Shown in pieces: positions 18,385 to 27,310 of a stretch of 64,000 nt of DNA (the first letter of the stretch is position 1; every line of letters begins with the position of its first letter). Below the pieces are notes generated by a model, which was given only the letters and a program-made list of their open reading frames with translations, was not told where the DNA came from and did no database searches. The position numbers and the translations under genes were made by a program. Origin of the DNA: Duncaniella dubosii (GTDB lineage: Bacteria > Bacteroidota > Bacteroidia > Bacteroidales > Muribaculaceae); NCBI RefSeq assembly GCF_004803915.1, contig NZ_CP039396.1, positions 2,852,001 through 2,916,000 on the forward strand. The letters run 5' to 3'.

Positions 18385-19086
18385 ATGGAATCTGATTGTG
18401 TTTATAACTATGCCATTAGCAGGTTCAGAATATTGCTTATGGCCTTATTTGTATGTATGGGAACTCATATTTATGCCGCCTCTCTTTCAGAGGTTTTGGA
18501 GGCGAGAGGTTTCGTGGCTGTCAATAGGATGGACACGACTATAAAGGTACGGCTTATGTATGCCGCACCTGACAACTTCACAGAAGTGACTCTTTATGAT
18601 GATATCCGTGATGCCTATCTTCATCCCGATGCTGCCAAGGCGCTTCTGAAGGCTCAGGAAGAGCTTCACAAGCTTTTCCCTTCTTACAATCTGCTTGTGA
18701 AAGACGCGGCACGCCCTATGAGCGTCCAACGGAGAATGTTTTCAGCGGTTCAGGGCACACCGAAAACCAACTATGTCGCTAATCCGTCAAAAGGAGGAGG
18801 ACTGCATAACTATGGCCTTGCAGTAGACATAACGATTGTTGATGAAAACGGAAATGAGCTTGCGATGGGAACTCCCGTAGACCACCTTGGCTCCGAAGCC
18901 AATATTGATAAGGAAGAACGGATGGTTCGTAATGGTGTCATATCGGAGACTGAACACCAGAACCGTCTTTTGCTCCGGCGTGTGATGACCGCTGCCGGAT
19001 TCAAACCTCTGAGGACGGAGTGGTGGCATTTTAATTTTGTCAGCAAGCGTCAGGCACAAGCCGCATATAAATTGCTCGATTTCTGA
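18385..19086 (+). CDS. D-alanyl-D-alanine dipeptidase-like peptidase (M15D, VanX/DdpX family)
   Basis: This 233-residue zinc peptidase has a predicted N-terminal signal peptide (hydrophobic core about residues 15-30 ending IYAA), so it acts in the periplasm. The zinc and catalytic motifs are LHNYGLAVDI (His and Asp ligands) and TEWWHFNF near the C-terminus (catalytic Glu and third ligand). The Arg in KDAARPMSVQ fits the substrate-binding arginine. VanX-type enzymes hydrolyse D-Ala-D-Ala; chromosomal homologues usually recycle wall dipeptides rather than give vancomycin resistance, and no vanHA genes are nearby. An in-frame ATG at residue 21 is a possible alternative start but would shorten the signal. 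Confidence 0.85.
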   Translation: MESDCVYNYAISRFRILLMALFVCMGTHIYAASLSEVLEARGFVAVNRMDTTIKVRLMYAAPDNFTEVTLYDDIRDAYLHPDAAKALLKAQEELHKLFPSYNLLVKDAARPMSVQRRMFSAVQGTPKTNYVANPSKGGGLHNYGLAVDITIVDENGNELAMGTPVDHLGSEANIDKEERMVRNGVISETEHQNRLLLRRVMTAAGFKPLRTEWWHFNFVSKRQAQAAYKLLDF

Positions 19087-19128
19087 CAGGCGAGCATGTC
19101 GTCTATGTGTAAAATCATAAATTTTCAC

Positions 19129-19136
19129 TAATTTTG
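19129..19136 (+). promoter_or_regulatory. -7 box upstream of prfC
   Basis: TAATTTTG matches TAnnTTTG. TGTG at 19106-19109 lies 19 bases upstream as a partial -33 match. The leader to the ATG at 19234 would be about 90 bases. Confidence 0.5.
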
Positions 19137-19233
19137 CATCCGATTTCGGACGGAGATGTCTGTCCGGCATGATTGTCAGGGTATCTTGACAAAACCAATC
19201 TGTAAAAGAACGAAAAATAATAGCAATATTCCT

Positions 19234-20880
19234 ATGGCATTGAAAGAAGAAATAGCGCGCCGGCGCACTTTTGCGATTATCTCGCATCCTGACGCGGGAA
19301 AGACCACCTTGACTGAAAAACTACTCCTTTTCGGAGGTGCAATTCACGTGGCGGGAGCTGTCAAGTCTAACAAGATTAAAAAGACTGCCACCTCCGACTG
19401 GATGGAGATTGAGAAACAGCGTGGTATTTCTGTCGCTACATCTGTGATGGGTTTCAATTATGGAGATTATAAAATAAATATTCTCGATACCCCGGGTCAT
19501 CAGGATTTTGCAGAGGATACTTACCGCACGCTGACTGCGGTCGATAGCGTTATTATCGTTGTCGACGTTGCCAAGGGTGTCGAACAGCAGACCCGAAAGC
19601 TTATGGAGGTGTGTCGTATGCGAAACACGCCGGTTATTATTTTTGTCAACAAGCTTGACCGTGAGGGTCGTGATCCGTTTGATATTCTCGACGAGCTTGA
19701 GAGTGAACTGAAAATAAAGGTGCGTCCTCTGTCATGGCCTATTAATATAGGTGCCAAGTTCAAGGGTGTGTATAATATTTTCGAGCACTCTCTCGATTTG
19801 TTTACTCCTGACAAGCAACGTGTCAGCGAACGTGTGGAGATCGACTCTGTTGATGATCCACGTATTGACGAAAGTGTTGGCGAGACTGACGCGGCCAAAC
19901 TTCGTGAGGACCTTGAACTTATTGAAGGCGTTTATCCCGAATTTAACGTTGAGGAATATCTTGAGGGAAAAGTTGCACCGGTGTTCTTTGGATCGGCACT
20001 CAATACGTTTGGTGTCAAGGAGCTGCTTGACTGTTTTGTACAGATAGCTCCCGCACCACGTCCGACAACTTCTGAAGAGCGTGAAATCAAGCCTGACGAG
20101 GAAGGTTTCTCGGGCTTTGTGTTCAAGATTCATGCCAATATGGATCCTAACCACCGCTCATGTATCGCCTTTGTGAAAGTCTGCTCAGGAAAGTTTGAGC
20201 GTAACGCTCCTTATCGTCACATCCGTTCGGGCAAGACCATGAAGTTTGCTGCTCCGACAGCATTTATGGCTCAGAAAAAAAATATTGTCGATGAGGCCTT
20301 CCCCGGTGATATAGTCGGTATTCCCGATACAGGTAACTTTAAGATCGGTGATACTCTGACTTCAGGTGAATCACTTCATTTTAAGGGGCTTCCGAGCTTC
20401 TCGCCGGAGATGTTCAAATATATTGAGAATTCCGACCCGATGAAGACGAAACAGCTTGATAAGGGTATACAGCAGCTTATGGACGAGGGCGTTGCTCAGC
20501 TGTTTGTCAACCAGTTCAACGGACGCAAGATTATCGGTACGGTCGGACAGCTTCAGTTTGAGGTGATTCAATATCGTCTGCTCCATGAATATGGTGCTCA
20601 GTGTCGCTGGGAACCAATTTCGCTCTATAAGGCGTGCTGGATTGAAAGTGACGATGCCGAGGCTCTTGCCGCGTTCAAAAAACGCAAATTCCAGTTCATG
20701 GCTGTTGACCGTGAAGGGCGTGATGTGTTCCTCGCGGATTCAAACTATGTGCTTCAGATGGCCCAGAGTGATTTTCCCAGATTCGCTTTCACTTTACCAG
20801 TGAATTTTAATAAATTTTGCGATAACATTCTGTCTGTATTTCTCCGTCATGCCTACAGTGGTGTGGCGGGGTTCTTTTAG
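19234..20880 (+). CDS. prfC: peptide chain release factor 3, with an altered C-terminus from a one-base deletion
   Basis: RF3 is the GTPase that recycles RF1 and RF2 from the ribosome after termination. The ATG at 19234 gives the family start MALKEEIARRRTFAII. G1 is SHPDAGKTT, G3 is DTPGHQDF and G4 is NKLDREG. The last part, after MAQSDFP (about 20776-20780), is not family-like. If one base is restored in the CCCA stretch, the next frame reads IRFHFTSEF and stops at 20808-20810, giving 525 residues, the expected RF3 size and ending. As given, translation instead runs 23 codons further. This is the same homopolymer-type break seen in other genes here. Confidence 0.93.
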   Translation: MALKEEIARRRTFAIISHPDAGKTTLTEKLLLFGGAIHVAGAVKSNKIKKTATSDWMEIEKQRGISVATSVMGFNYGDYKINILDTPGHQDFAEDTYRTLTAVDSVIIVVDVAKGVEQQTRKLMEVCRMRNTPVIIFVNKLDREGRDPFDILDELESELKIKVRPLSWPINIGAKFKGVYNIFEHSLDLFTPDKQRVSERVEIDSVDDPRIDESVGETDAAKLREDLELIEGVYPEFNVEEYLEGKVAPVFFGSALNTFGVKELLDCFVQIAPAPRPTTSEEREIKPDEEGFSGFVFKIHANMDPNHRSCIAFVKVCSGKFERNAPYRHIRSGKTMKFAAPTAFMAQKKNIVDEAFPGDIVGIPDTGNFKIGDTLTSGESLHFKGLPSFSPEMFKYIENSDPMKTKQLDKGIQQLMDEGVAQLFVNQFNGRKIIGTVGQLQFEVIQYRLLHEYGAQCRWEPISLYKACWIESDDAEALAAFKKRKFQFMAVDREGRDVFLADSNYVLQMAQSDFPRFAFTLPVNFNKFCDNILSVFLRHAYSGVAGFF

Positions 20881-21119
20881 ATGGCTGGATGTTGTAATTA
20901 TGAGGTGAGATGGACGTGTTATCTACATGTCGTTATTTTGTCATTAATGAATATGAGTCAAAAATTTATTATTCATGCAGATGAATTTGCGGTGATGTTA
21001 ATTGTCTGGATTGATAGAGAAAAGATTGATTTTTTCAGATGAAAGGACATTATTATGATTAAAATAAGTGGTATATTTGCATTGTTAACTTTAATCATAA
21101 AAACCGAAAAATATTACCG
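20881..21119. other. intergenic region before the glutamine synthetase gene
   Basis: This AT-rich gap (about 310 bases if prfC really ends at 20810) holds no convincing gene. A -7 box TATATTTG sits at 21072-21079, 41 bases before the start codon; its -33 partner is not clear. Confidence 0.5.
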
Positions 21120-22634
21120 ATGGAAAGCAAAAATTCATTTGCCATGAGCCGTAACCATGTAGAGCGGACTCTTGGAAAATCATCAGCTGATTTTACGAGG
21201 CCTGACATCATTGACTATATCAGTCAGGAAGGAATTGAAATGGTCAATTTTATGTATGTCGCTGCCGACGGTCGGTTGAAGACTCTTAATTTTGTAATCA
21301 ATTCGCTTGAATATCTCGAAACTATTCTTTCAACAGGGGAGCGTGTAGATGGTTCGAGTCTCTTTCCTTTCATTGAAGCAGGCCGAAGCGATCTGTATGT
21401 AATACCGCGTTATTCATCGGCTTTCCGTGACCCGTTTGCCGAAATTCCGACACTGACATTGCTGTGCAGCTATTTCGACAAAGACGGCTGTCCGCTTGAT
21501 TCAGATCCGCGTCAGATTCTTGAACGTGCATGTAGGGAGTTTACTGAGGTGTCGGGGCTTGAATTCGAGTGCATGGGAGAATTGGAATTCTATGTCATAG
21601 GCACAGATCCCGGGACTTTCCCTGCAACCGATCAGAAAGGGTATCACGAATCCGGTCCGTTTGCCAAATTCAACGATTTTCGCACAAAAGCAATGTCGCT
21701 GATTGCATCGACGGGAGGACAGATAAAATACGGACATTCCGAAGTCGGAAACTTCAAACACAATTCGCTCATTTATGAGCAGAACGAGATTGAATTTCTT
21801 CCGAATCCGGCGCTCCGGGCGGCAGACCAGTTGTTGCTTGCCAAATGGATTATTCGTGAACTTGCCGCAAAGGAGGGACTTGATATAACATTTGCACCTA
21901 AAATCACGGTCGGCAAGGCCGGTTCGGGTTTCCATATCCACATGCGGCTCATGAAAGACGGTATGAATGTGACTCAGAATACTAAGCGGGAACTTAGTGA
22001 TGAAGCACGCCGAGTGATTGCCGGTCTGATGATTCTCGCACCTTCAATCACAGCATTCGGCAATAAGAATCCGACAAGCTATATGCGCCTTGTCCCCCAT
22101 CAGGAAGCCCCGACCAATATCTGCTGGGGTGACCGCAATCGCTCGGTACTGGTCAGAGTGCCGCTTGGTTGGACCTCCGGCAAAGATATGTGCGTGCAGG
22201 TTAATCCATCAGATCGTTGTGACATGGAAACTTATGCAAAGCAGACATTCGAGATGCGCTCTCCTGACTGCTCGGCGAATGTTTATGAACTTCTTGCTGC
22301 TCTCTGTGTGGGTGCGCGTCTCGGATTCGAAATGGACGAGAAAGAAGCTCTTGAGATTGCCAAGCGCACTTATGTCGATGTAAATATCCATGCAAAAGAA
22401 AATGCTTCAAGGCTTGCCGGACTTGAGACTCTGCCGACATGTTGCGTGGAGTCGGCCGAATGTCTTGAAAAACAACGTGCCATTTATGAGTCTCGCAATG
22501 TATTTGCAAAGGCAATGATTGACGATGTCATTCGTCAGCTTAGAAGTTTTGACGACAAGCATCTTGCCGAACGTCTGAAGTCTGACCCTGTCGAACTTCA
22601 GAAACTTGTCAGCCGTTATTTCTATTGCGGTTAG
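21120..22634 (+). CDS. glnA: glutamine synthetase, type I-like
   Basis: Glutamine synthetase joins ammonia to glutamate at the cost of ATP. The protein has 504 residues, close to GSI. Seen motifs are GELEFYVIG (metal glutamates), GSGFHIHMRL (His of the n2 site), NPTSYMRLVPHQEAPTNICW followed by DRNRS (glutamate and ATP binding), and FEMRSPDCSANVYELLAAL (the FRxPD-type segment). It is a divergent GSI-like form common in Bacteroidota, so a side role (other gamma-glutamyl ligation) is possible, but all catalytic regions look intact. ligA follows after 56 bases. Confidence 0.88.
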   Translation: MESKNSFAMSRNHVERTLGKSSADFTRPDIIDYISQEGIEMVNFMYVAADGRLKTLNFVINSLEYLETILSTGERVDGSSLFPFIEAGRSDLYVIPRYSSAFRDPFAEIPTLTLLCSYFDKDGCPLDSDPRQILERACREFTEVSGLEFECMGELEFYVIGTDPGTFPATDQKGYHESGPFAKFNDFRTKAMSLIASTGGQIKYGHSEVGNFKHNSLIYEQNEIEFLPNPALRAADQLLLAKWIIRELAAKEGLDITFAPKITVGKAGSGFHIHMRLMKDGMNVTQNTKRELSDEARRVIAGLMILAPSITAFGNKNPTSYMRLVPHQEAPTNICWGDRNRSVLVRVPLGWTSGKDMCVQVNPSDRCDMETYAKQTFEMRSPDCSANVYELLAALCVGARLGFEMDEKEALEIAKRTYVDVNIHAKENASRLAGLETLPTCCVESAECLEKQRAIYESRNVFAKAMIDDVIRQLRSFDDKHLAERLKSDPVELQKLVSRYFYCG

Positions 22635-22690
22635 CATTTTATGATTTAAACAGATCTTATATTAAGTAACATTAATCCCTATTTTGACCA

Positions 22691-24709
22691 ATGTCATCTG
22701 TCGAACAACGTATCTACGAGCTACGCGAACAGCTCGACCGACACAACCATGCCTACTATGTTAATAATGCCCCTGAGATTAGCGACTATGAATACGACAT
22801 GCTGATGAAGGAGCTTGAAAAGCTTGAAACTGAGAATCCTGAATTTGACGACCCTCTGTCGCCAACTCATCGTGTCGGATCAGATATAACAAAGGGCTTC
22901 GAGCAGGTGGTGCACCAGCATCCCATGTTGTCGCTTGGCAATACATATAGTGTTGAAGAAGTCGATGACTGGGTCAGACGCTGCAATGATTTACTTGGAA
23001 ATTCGTCAGGTTTGAAATCAGTTCCTATTGTTGGTGAAATGAAGTTTGACGGTACGAGTATCTCGCTGATTTATGAAAAAGGCAGACTTGTCCGTGCTGT
23101 CACCAGAGGAGACGGTGAAAAGGGCGATGATGTTACTGAAAACGTAAAAACAATCAGGAGTATCCCTCTCAAACTACGCGGAGAGGGATACCCTGATAAA
23201 TTTGAAATAAGAGGCGAGATAGTCTTGCCTTGGAAAGCTTTCGACCGTCTCAACGAGGAACGTGCTTTCAACGAAGAGCCTCTGTTTGCCAATCCGCGCA
23301 ATGCGGCGGCAGGAACTCTGAAGATGCAGAATTCTTCGATTGTCTCGCGTCGTGGTCTTGACGCATATTTCTACTATCTTATTTCCGATCAACTTCCGTG
23401 TGACAATCATTACGACAACATGTTGCGTGCAAAAGAATGGGGATTCAAGGTCAGTAGCCTGATGACGCTGATGAATTCAATCGAAGAGGTCGACGAATTT
23501 ATCAGAAGGCTTGACATTGAGCGCAAAGAGCTGCCTGTTGCGACGGATGGACTTGTTTTTAAGGTCAACAATCTTCGCCAGCAGTTAAATCTTGGCTATA
23601 CTTCAAAGTCGCCGCGCTGGGCTATCGCCTACAAGTTTGCTGCTGAAAGGGCTTTGACCCGACTCCGTTTTGTCTCGTTTGAGGTTGGTCGTATGGGCAT
23701 AGTGACACCTGTGGCGAATCTTGAACCTGTATTGCTTTCAGGTACGATAGTGAAACGTGCTTCTCTTCACAATGAGGACATAGTGAAGACACTCGGTATA
23801 CATGAACACGACATGCTCTATGTGGAAAAGGGCGGAGAGATTATTCCGAAGATAACAGGAGTCGACACTGCCGCGCGTGAGAATGATGCCGCGCCTGTCA
23901 GGTTTGTCACCCTTTGTCCGGATTGCGGAACAGCTCTGATTCGTATTCCCGGTGAAGCTGCTTGGCAGTGTCCCAACAAATATGGATGTCGTCCGCAGCT
24001 TATAGGACGGTTGGAACATTTTGTTGGCCGTCATGCTATGGATATTGAAGGTGTAGGAGAGGAGAATGCCGCACTTCTTTATGATGCCGGGCTTGTGAAG
24101 GATATCGCTGATTTCTATACGTTGAAAGCATCCGACCTTGAAGCTCTCGAAAGAGTCGGACCTCGTACTGCGCAGAGAATTCTCGAAGGAGTCGAAGCCT
24201 CCAAGTCTGTGCCTTTTGACAGAGTGGTCTATTCGCTTTCCATACCATTTGTCGGTGAGACGGTCGCACGAAAGCTTGCGCGTGGAGTGGGGGATATCGA
24301 TACGCTTCTTGCCATGAGTCGTGAAGAATTGGTTGCTATCGACGATATTGGTCCGAAGATTGCGGATGCGGTTATAGAGTATTTCTGTGTCCATTCCAAC
24401 AGGACTATAGTCGAGCGCTTGCGTGAAGCCGGTGTGCAGATGGAGATGCCGGAAGAGGATAAATCGGGCCATTCCGATATCCTTGCCGGTAAGACCATCG
24501 TAATCAGTGGAGTTTTTTCCCTCCATTCGCGGGAGGAATATAAGGAAATGATTGAGAAAAACGGAGGTAAGAATTCCGGTTCGATTTCAAAGAAGACATC
24601 ATTTGTTCTCGCTGGCGACAATATGGGGCCGGCCAAACTTGAAAAAGCCCGTTCGCTTGGAGTGCCTGTCATAGATGAATCAGCCTTTTTGGAGATGATA
24701 GGAAAGTAA
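22691..24709 (+). CDS. ligA: NAD-dependent DNA ligase
   Basis: LigA seals nicks in replication and repair using NAD. The protein is 672 residues, the normal size. It has the Ia domain (1-70), the adenylation domain with catalytic Lys118 in EMKFDG, an OB fold, a four-Cys zinc finger (CPDCG and CPNKYGC), helix-hairpin-helix repeats (about 460-590) and a C-terminal BRCT domain (about 595-672) with [12 protein letters not shown]. An intrinsic terminator follows immediately. Confidence 0.97.
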   Translation: MSSVEQRIYELREQLDRHNHAYYVNNAPEISDYEYDMLMKELEKLETENPEFDDPLSPTHRVGSDITKGFEQVVHQHPMLSLGNTYSVEEVDDWVRRCNDLLGNSSGLKSVPIVGEMKFDGTSISLIYEKGRLVRAVTRGDGEKGDDVTENVKTIRSIPLKLRGEGYPDKFEIRGEIVLPWKAFDRLNEERAFNEEPLFANPRNAAAGTLKMQNSSIVSRRGLDAYFYYLISDQLPCDNHYDNMLRAKEWGFKVSSLMTLMNSIEEVDEFIRRLDIERKELPVATDGLVFKVNNLRQQLNLGYTSKSPRWAIAYKFAAERALTRLRFVSFEVGRMGIVTPVANLEPVLLSGTIVKRASLHNEDIVKTLGIHEHDMLYVEKGGEIIPKITGVDTAARENDAAPVRFVTLCPDCGTALIRIPGEAAWQCPNKYGCRPQLIGRLEHFVGRHAMDIEGVGEENAALLYDAGLVKDIADFYTLKASDLEALERVGPRTAQRILEGVEASKSVPFDRVVYSLSIPFVGETVARKLARGVGDIDTLLAMSREELVAIDDIGPKIADAVIEYFCVHSNRTIVERLREAGVQMEMPEEDKSGHSDILAGKTIVISGVFSLHSREEYKEMIEKNGGKNSGSISKKTSFVLAGDNMGPAKLEKARSLGVPVIDESAFLEMIGK

Positions 24710-24722
24710 ACAGAAGATAGGG

Positions 24723-24762
24723 ATGGTCATTTCTGTGAATATCGGCAGAAATGACCATTTTG
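24723..24762 (+). terminator. intrinsic terminator of ligA
   Basis: Arms 24723-24735 and 24746-24758 form a perfect 13-bp stem with a 10-base loop, followed by TTTTG. It lies just after the ligA stop codon. It also argues that translation of the next gene starts downstream of it. Confidence 0.75.
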
Positions 24763-24783
24763 TCAAACATAAACCGGTTGCTT

Positions 24784-25569
24784 ATGCTGATGCTTATTGC
24801 TGAATCAAAGACAATGACACCTTGCGACGGCATGATTAATGAATGTGATTACATGTCACACCGTCCGGCTCTTGAATCGGACGCTGCCGAAATTATGTCA
24901 AATTTGCGTAGTCTGAGTGTCGAGTCGCTTTGTGGATCAGTGAAACTCAGTCTGCCTATGGTCAGGAAGCTCCAGCAGATGATTTACGAGTTTCCAAACA
25001 AGGCATCAGGATCTAAAGCTATGAATGCTTTTATGGGAGTGGTCTTTAAAGCGTTTTCTTATCAGACTTTAGGCGAGGCATCAAGAGTTCGGACAAATGG
25101 GAGGGTGAGAATAATCTCATCTCTCTATGGATGGCTGAAACCTGATGACATAATCAAGAGTTATCGTTTTGATTTCACGACACCGCTTGCTCCTGACGGA
25201 AAGACATTTTCTTCATATTGGCGTGACAGTGTGACAAAACTCCTGTTGAAAGAAATCGAAAAGCAAGATTGTCATGATGTTTTAAATCTGCTGCCGGGTG
25301 ATGCTGCACGTTGCATCGACTGGAAAGTTATAAATAGTCGGGTCAAAGTCTGGAAAGCAGATTTTAAAGAGGTTCATCCTGGCGCTGTCATGCGCACTCC
25401 AAATGCCGGACGGTTGAAAACTCTGCGAGGACGGCTTTTACGTCAGATTATTAACGAAGATATCATGTCGCCCGAACAATTGGTCTCAATAATCGGTGAC
25501 GGCTATATTGGTCCTGATTCTATTGACGTATCGGGAAATATTTTATTCCATTCAATTGCGGATAATTGA
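24784..25569 (+). CDS. yaaA: peroxide stress protein YaaA (DUF328 family)
   Basis: YaaA lowers intracellular iron and limits oxidative DNA damage in E. coli and is a DNA-binding protein; the Bacteroidota homologue is assumed similar. The chosen ATG at 24784 gives MLMLIAESKTM, matching the MLILLSPAKTL start of the family (261 residues). A start at 24751 would fall inside the ligA terminator. Typical segments are the AFMGVVFKAF, LYGWLKPDDIIKSYRFDF and SYWRDSVTKLL motifs. It ends end-to-end with the convergent SGNH hydrolase gene (stop codons adjacent). Confidence 0.9.
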   Translation: MLMLIAESKTMTPCDGMINECDYMSHRPALESDAAEIMSNLRSLSVESLCGSVKLSLPMVRKLQQMIYEFPNKASGSKAMNAFMGVVFKAFSYQTLGEASRVRTNGRVRIISSLYGWLKPDDIIKSYRFDFTTPLAPDGKTFSSYWRDSVTKLLLKEIEKQDCHDVLNLLPGDAARCIDWKVINSRVKVWKADFKEVHPGAVMRTPNAGRLKTLRGRLLRQIINEDIMSPEQLVSIIGDGYIGPDSIDVSGNILFHSIADN

Positions 25570-26421
25570 TTAGAATGTAGGTGAGATTGAGCTGAGCTTC
25601 GCCTGAATAGTGCGTGCTATCCGATAATGCCCATTGTCGTTCGGATGCAGACGGTCTGTCTCGGCATGATGGAAATATATGTCATGCTTGTGCTCCATAG
25701 GGAAAAGCCCGCTTTCAGAATATAGGTCTATCATTGGAACGGCCCACAATGTTGCTGCCTGTCGGAGAATGTCTATATAACTTTCGACATATAATCCTTG
25801 CCCGTTGGCATAATTTTCATTCGGCTGTACATTATTGTCGTTAAATTTAGCGTAACCACGATGGATCGGAGTCATGATTATTATCTGTTTTGTCGGATAG
25901 TTATGTTTAAGATATGACATCACACGGTTGATATTGCCTGTGAAAGTCGAGTCGTTCATTTCAAATGTCCTGTGCTTTCTCTGTTCGATATGACCGTTGA
26001 CGTTTACACTATCGGTTGTCTCTGTGAAGAATTGTCCGACGGGAATGCTGTGGTTATAGTCGTTTGTCCCTGCCCATATAATAATCACGTCGATAGAATC
26101 TCCGACAGCAGTCTTCATCTCTTCAGCCTTTTTATAGATGCCGTCCCATTTATAGCCACTTCGGGCAAAAACACATGGCTTGATACCCATTAAGGTTTCA
26201 AGATATTTCCAATAATGTTTTTTGGTGGATTTGTTTTTGGGATCTGTCATAGAGTCACCGAGAAATGCCACTTTCTTACCGTTCCATGAAGTTGACAGAT
26301 TGATGTCTTCGGCCGGAACATTGACTGTAGGAGCATGTGTATGTCCATCGTGAGAGTATGCGTTGATTGACGATAGCAGTAATGCGGTGGAGAGACATAT
26401 AATAGATTTTGGCAGTTTCAT
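25570..26421 (-). CDS. secreted SGNH/GDSL-type esterase
   Basis: This 283-residue protein has an N-terminal signal peptide (about 1-23, ending NAYS). The SGNH hydrolase blocks are FLGDSMTD (nucleophile Ser in block I), the Gly in block II near ARSGYKWDG, GTNDYNHS (block III Asn) and DRLHPNDNGH (block V catalytic Asp and His). Such enzymes deacylate lipids or acetylated carbohydrates; in gut Bacteroidota they often act on host or dietary glycans. No PUL genes are adjacent. It begins 40 bases after the end of rnpB and may be transcribed from its own or read-through promoter. Confidence 0.86.
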   Translation of the reverse strand: MKLPKSIICLSTALLLSSINAYSHDGHTHAPTVNVPAEDINLSTSWNGKKVAFLGDSMTDPKNKSTKKHYWKYLETLMGIKPCVFARSGYKWDGIYKKAEEMKTAVGDSIDVIIIWAGTNDYNHSIPVGQFFTETTDSVNVNGHIEQRKHRTFEMNDSTFTGNINRVMSYLKHNYPTKQIIIMTPIHRGYAKFNDNNVQPNENYANGQGLYVESYIDILRQAATLWAVPMIDLYSESGLFPMEHKHDIYFHHAETDRLHPNDNGHYRIARTIQAKLSSISPTF

Positions 26422-26460
26422 GGTAAGACCTGTTTGACAAATTATGTAAAAAAGAAAAAA

Positions 26461-26913
26461 GGTAGCAGGACTATAAGCCGGGTTATGTCACTGTGGGACT
26501 TCTGTCAGGGGCTTACGGATTTCTGCCCTAAAGGTTGCCACAGCGCCCGTGTCATTTATCTAATCGGTGCTTCGCTTTGCTTCAGCACTCCAGCAGCCTA
26601 CCCCCGGCAATGGACGAGCAACCCATTGTGACCAAATCCATTAAAGGATGTCACGCGCCGGTATACATGGCCTTGCAACCCATAAGACGTGCGGCATGCC
26701 GTGTCACCACGACATCCGGTGGGCTCTTACCCCACCTTTTCACCATTGCCCCGGTCACTCGAAAGTGGCTGAGGCTGTTATTTTCTGTCACGTTACTCTG
26801 CCGTCGCCGACAGCTCACTGTTAGAAAGTATGGTGCTCTGTGTTGCCCGGACTTTCCTCTTGCCGCTCCGGAGATCAACCTCCATCAGCAAGCGACACAA
26901 GCGTCCTGCTACC
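26461..26913 (-). ncRNA. rnpB: RNase P RNA
   Basis: RNase P RNA is the catalytic subunit that trims the 5' ends of tRNA precursors. On the minus strand the molecule begins GGTAGCAGGAC (near 26913) and ends GTCCTGCTACC (at 26461), which pair as helix P1. The hallmark GAGGAAAGTCCGGGC is the complement of 26845-26859. The conserved 3' part ATAACCCGGCTTATAG is at 26471-26487. Its -7 promoter box is just upstream and a T-rich tract (complement of 26448-26460) follows. The span, about 453 bases, is somewhat longer than the commonest type A RNAs. The ends are set from P1 pairing and could be off by a few bases. Confidence 0.95.
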
Positions 26914-26918
26914 GTCGG

Positions 26919-26926
26919 CAAAGATA
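26919..26926 (-). promoter_or_regulatory. -7 box of rnpB
   Basis: TATCTTTG on the minus strand, six bases from the first P1 base, matches TAnnTTTG. With the preceding G and following C it reads GTATCTTTGC, which also fits GTANNTTTGC, the published core target motif of CTnDOT integration. Confidence 0.7.
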
Positions 26927-26929
26927 CAA

Positions 26930-27310
26930 ATAAAATTCAAAAACTTTGCCATTGATGAGGATTTATTGTATTTTTATGCCGCAAAGTTACTACAAAAAAG
27001 TGAAATGCGGAAAGATATAGTGATAGAATTGAGTTACAGGGGTTTCAGTCGTGCTTCCGATTATTCGTGAAGCCATCGCAATCACCGCTGAAGCCAAATC
27101 AGGACGCCGCTACGTTACTTGTCCGTAACCATGCCCGAAAGGGCGACAAACGGACACGGACAGCGAAACAAGACGTTAAGGATTAGTGAGTTATTGACAA
27201 CTCACGCAACAAATCCGGTCACGAAAAAAGATTGCGCCGTTCCTCCCCGTTTTGCGTACCGACACCGGACTCTTCACCAACTAATTTTGAACCTAAAAAA
27301 ATTAAGGACG
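26930..27310. other. left junction region of the integrative element
   Basis: No gene is seen in these 380 bases. The first 80 or so are AT-rich and chromosome-like. From about 27060 the composition becomes GC-rich like the element. It contains the candidate attachment core at 26980-26989 and presumably the integrase arm sites and promoter. Confidence 0.5.

Noticed and set aside
18385..19086. Possible vancomycin resistance (VanX) gene
   Set aside because: No vanHA or vanRS genes are nearby; chromosomal VanX-like dipeptidases usually recycle wall peptides.
26535..26933. Open frames across 26535-26933 (plus) and 26651-26878 (minus)
   Set aside because: They lie inside the RNase P RNA gene, which is identified by its core motifs and P1 pairing.
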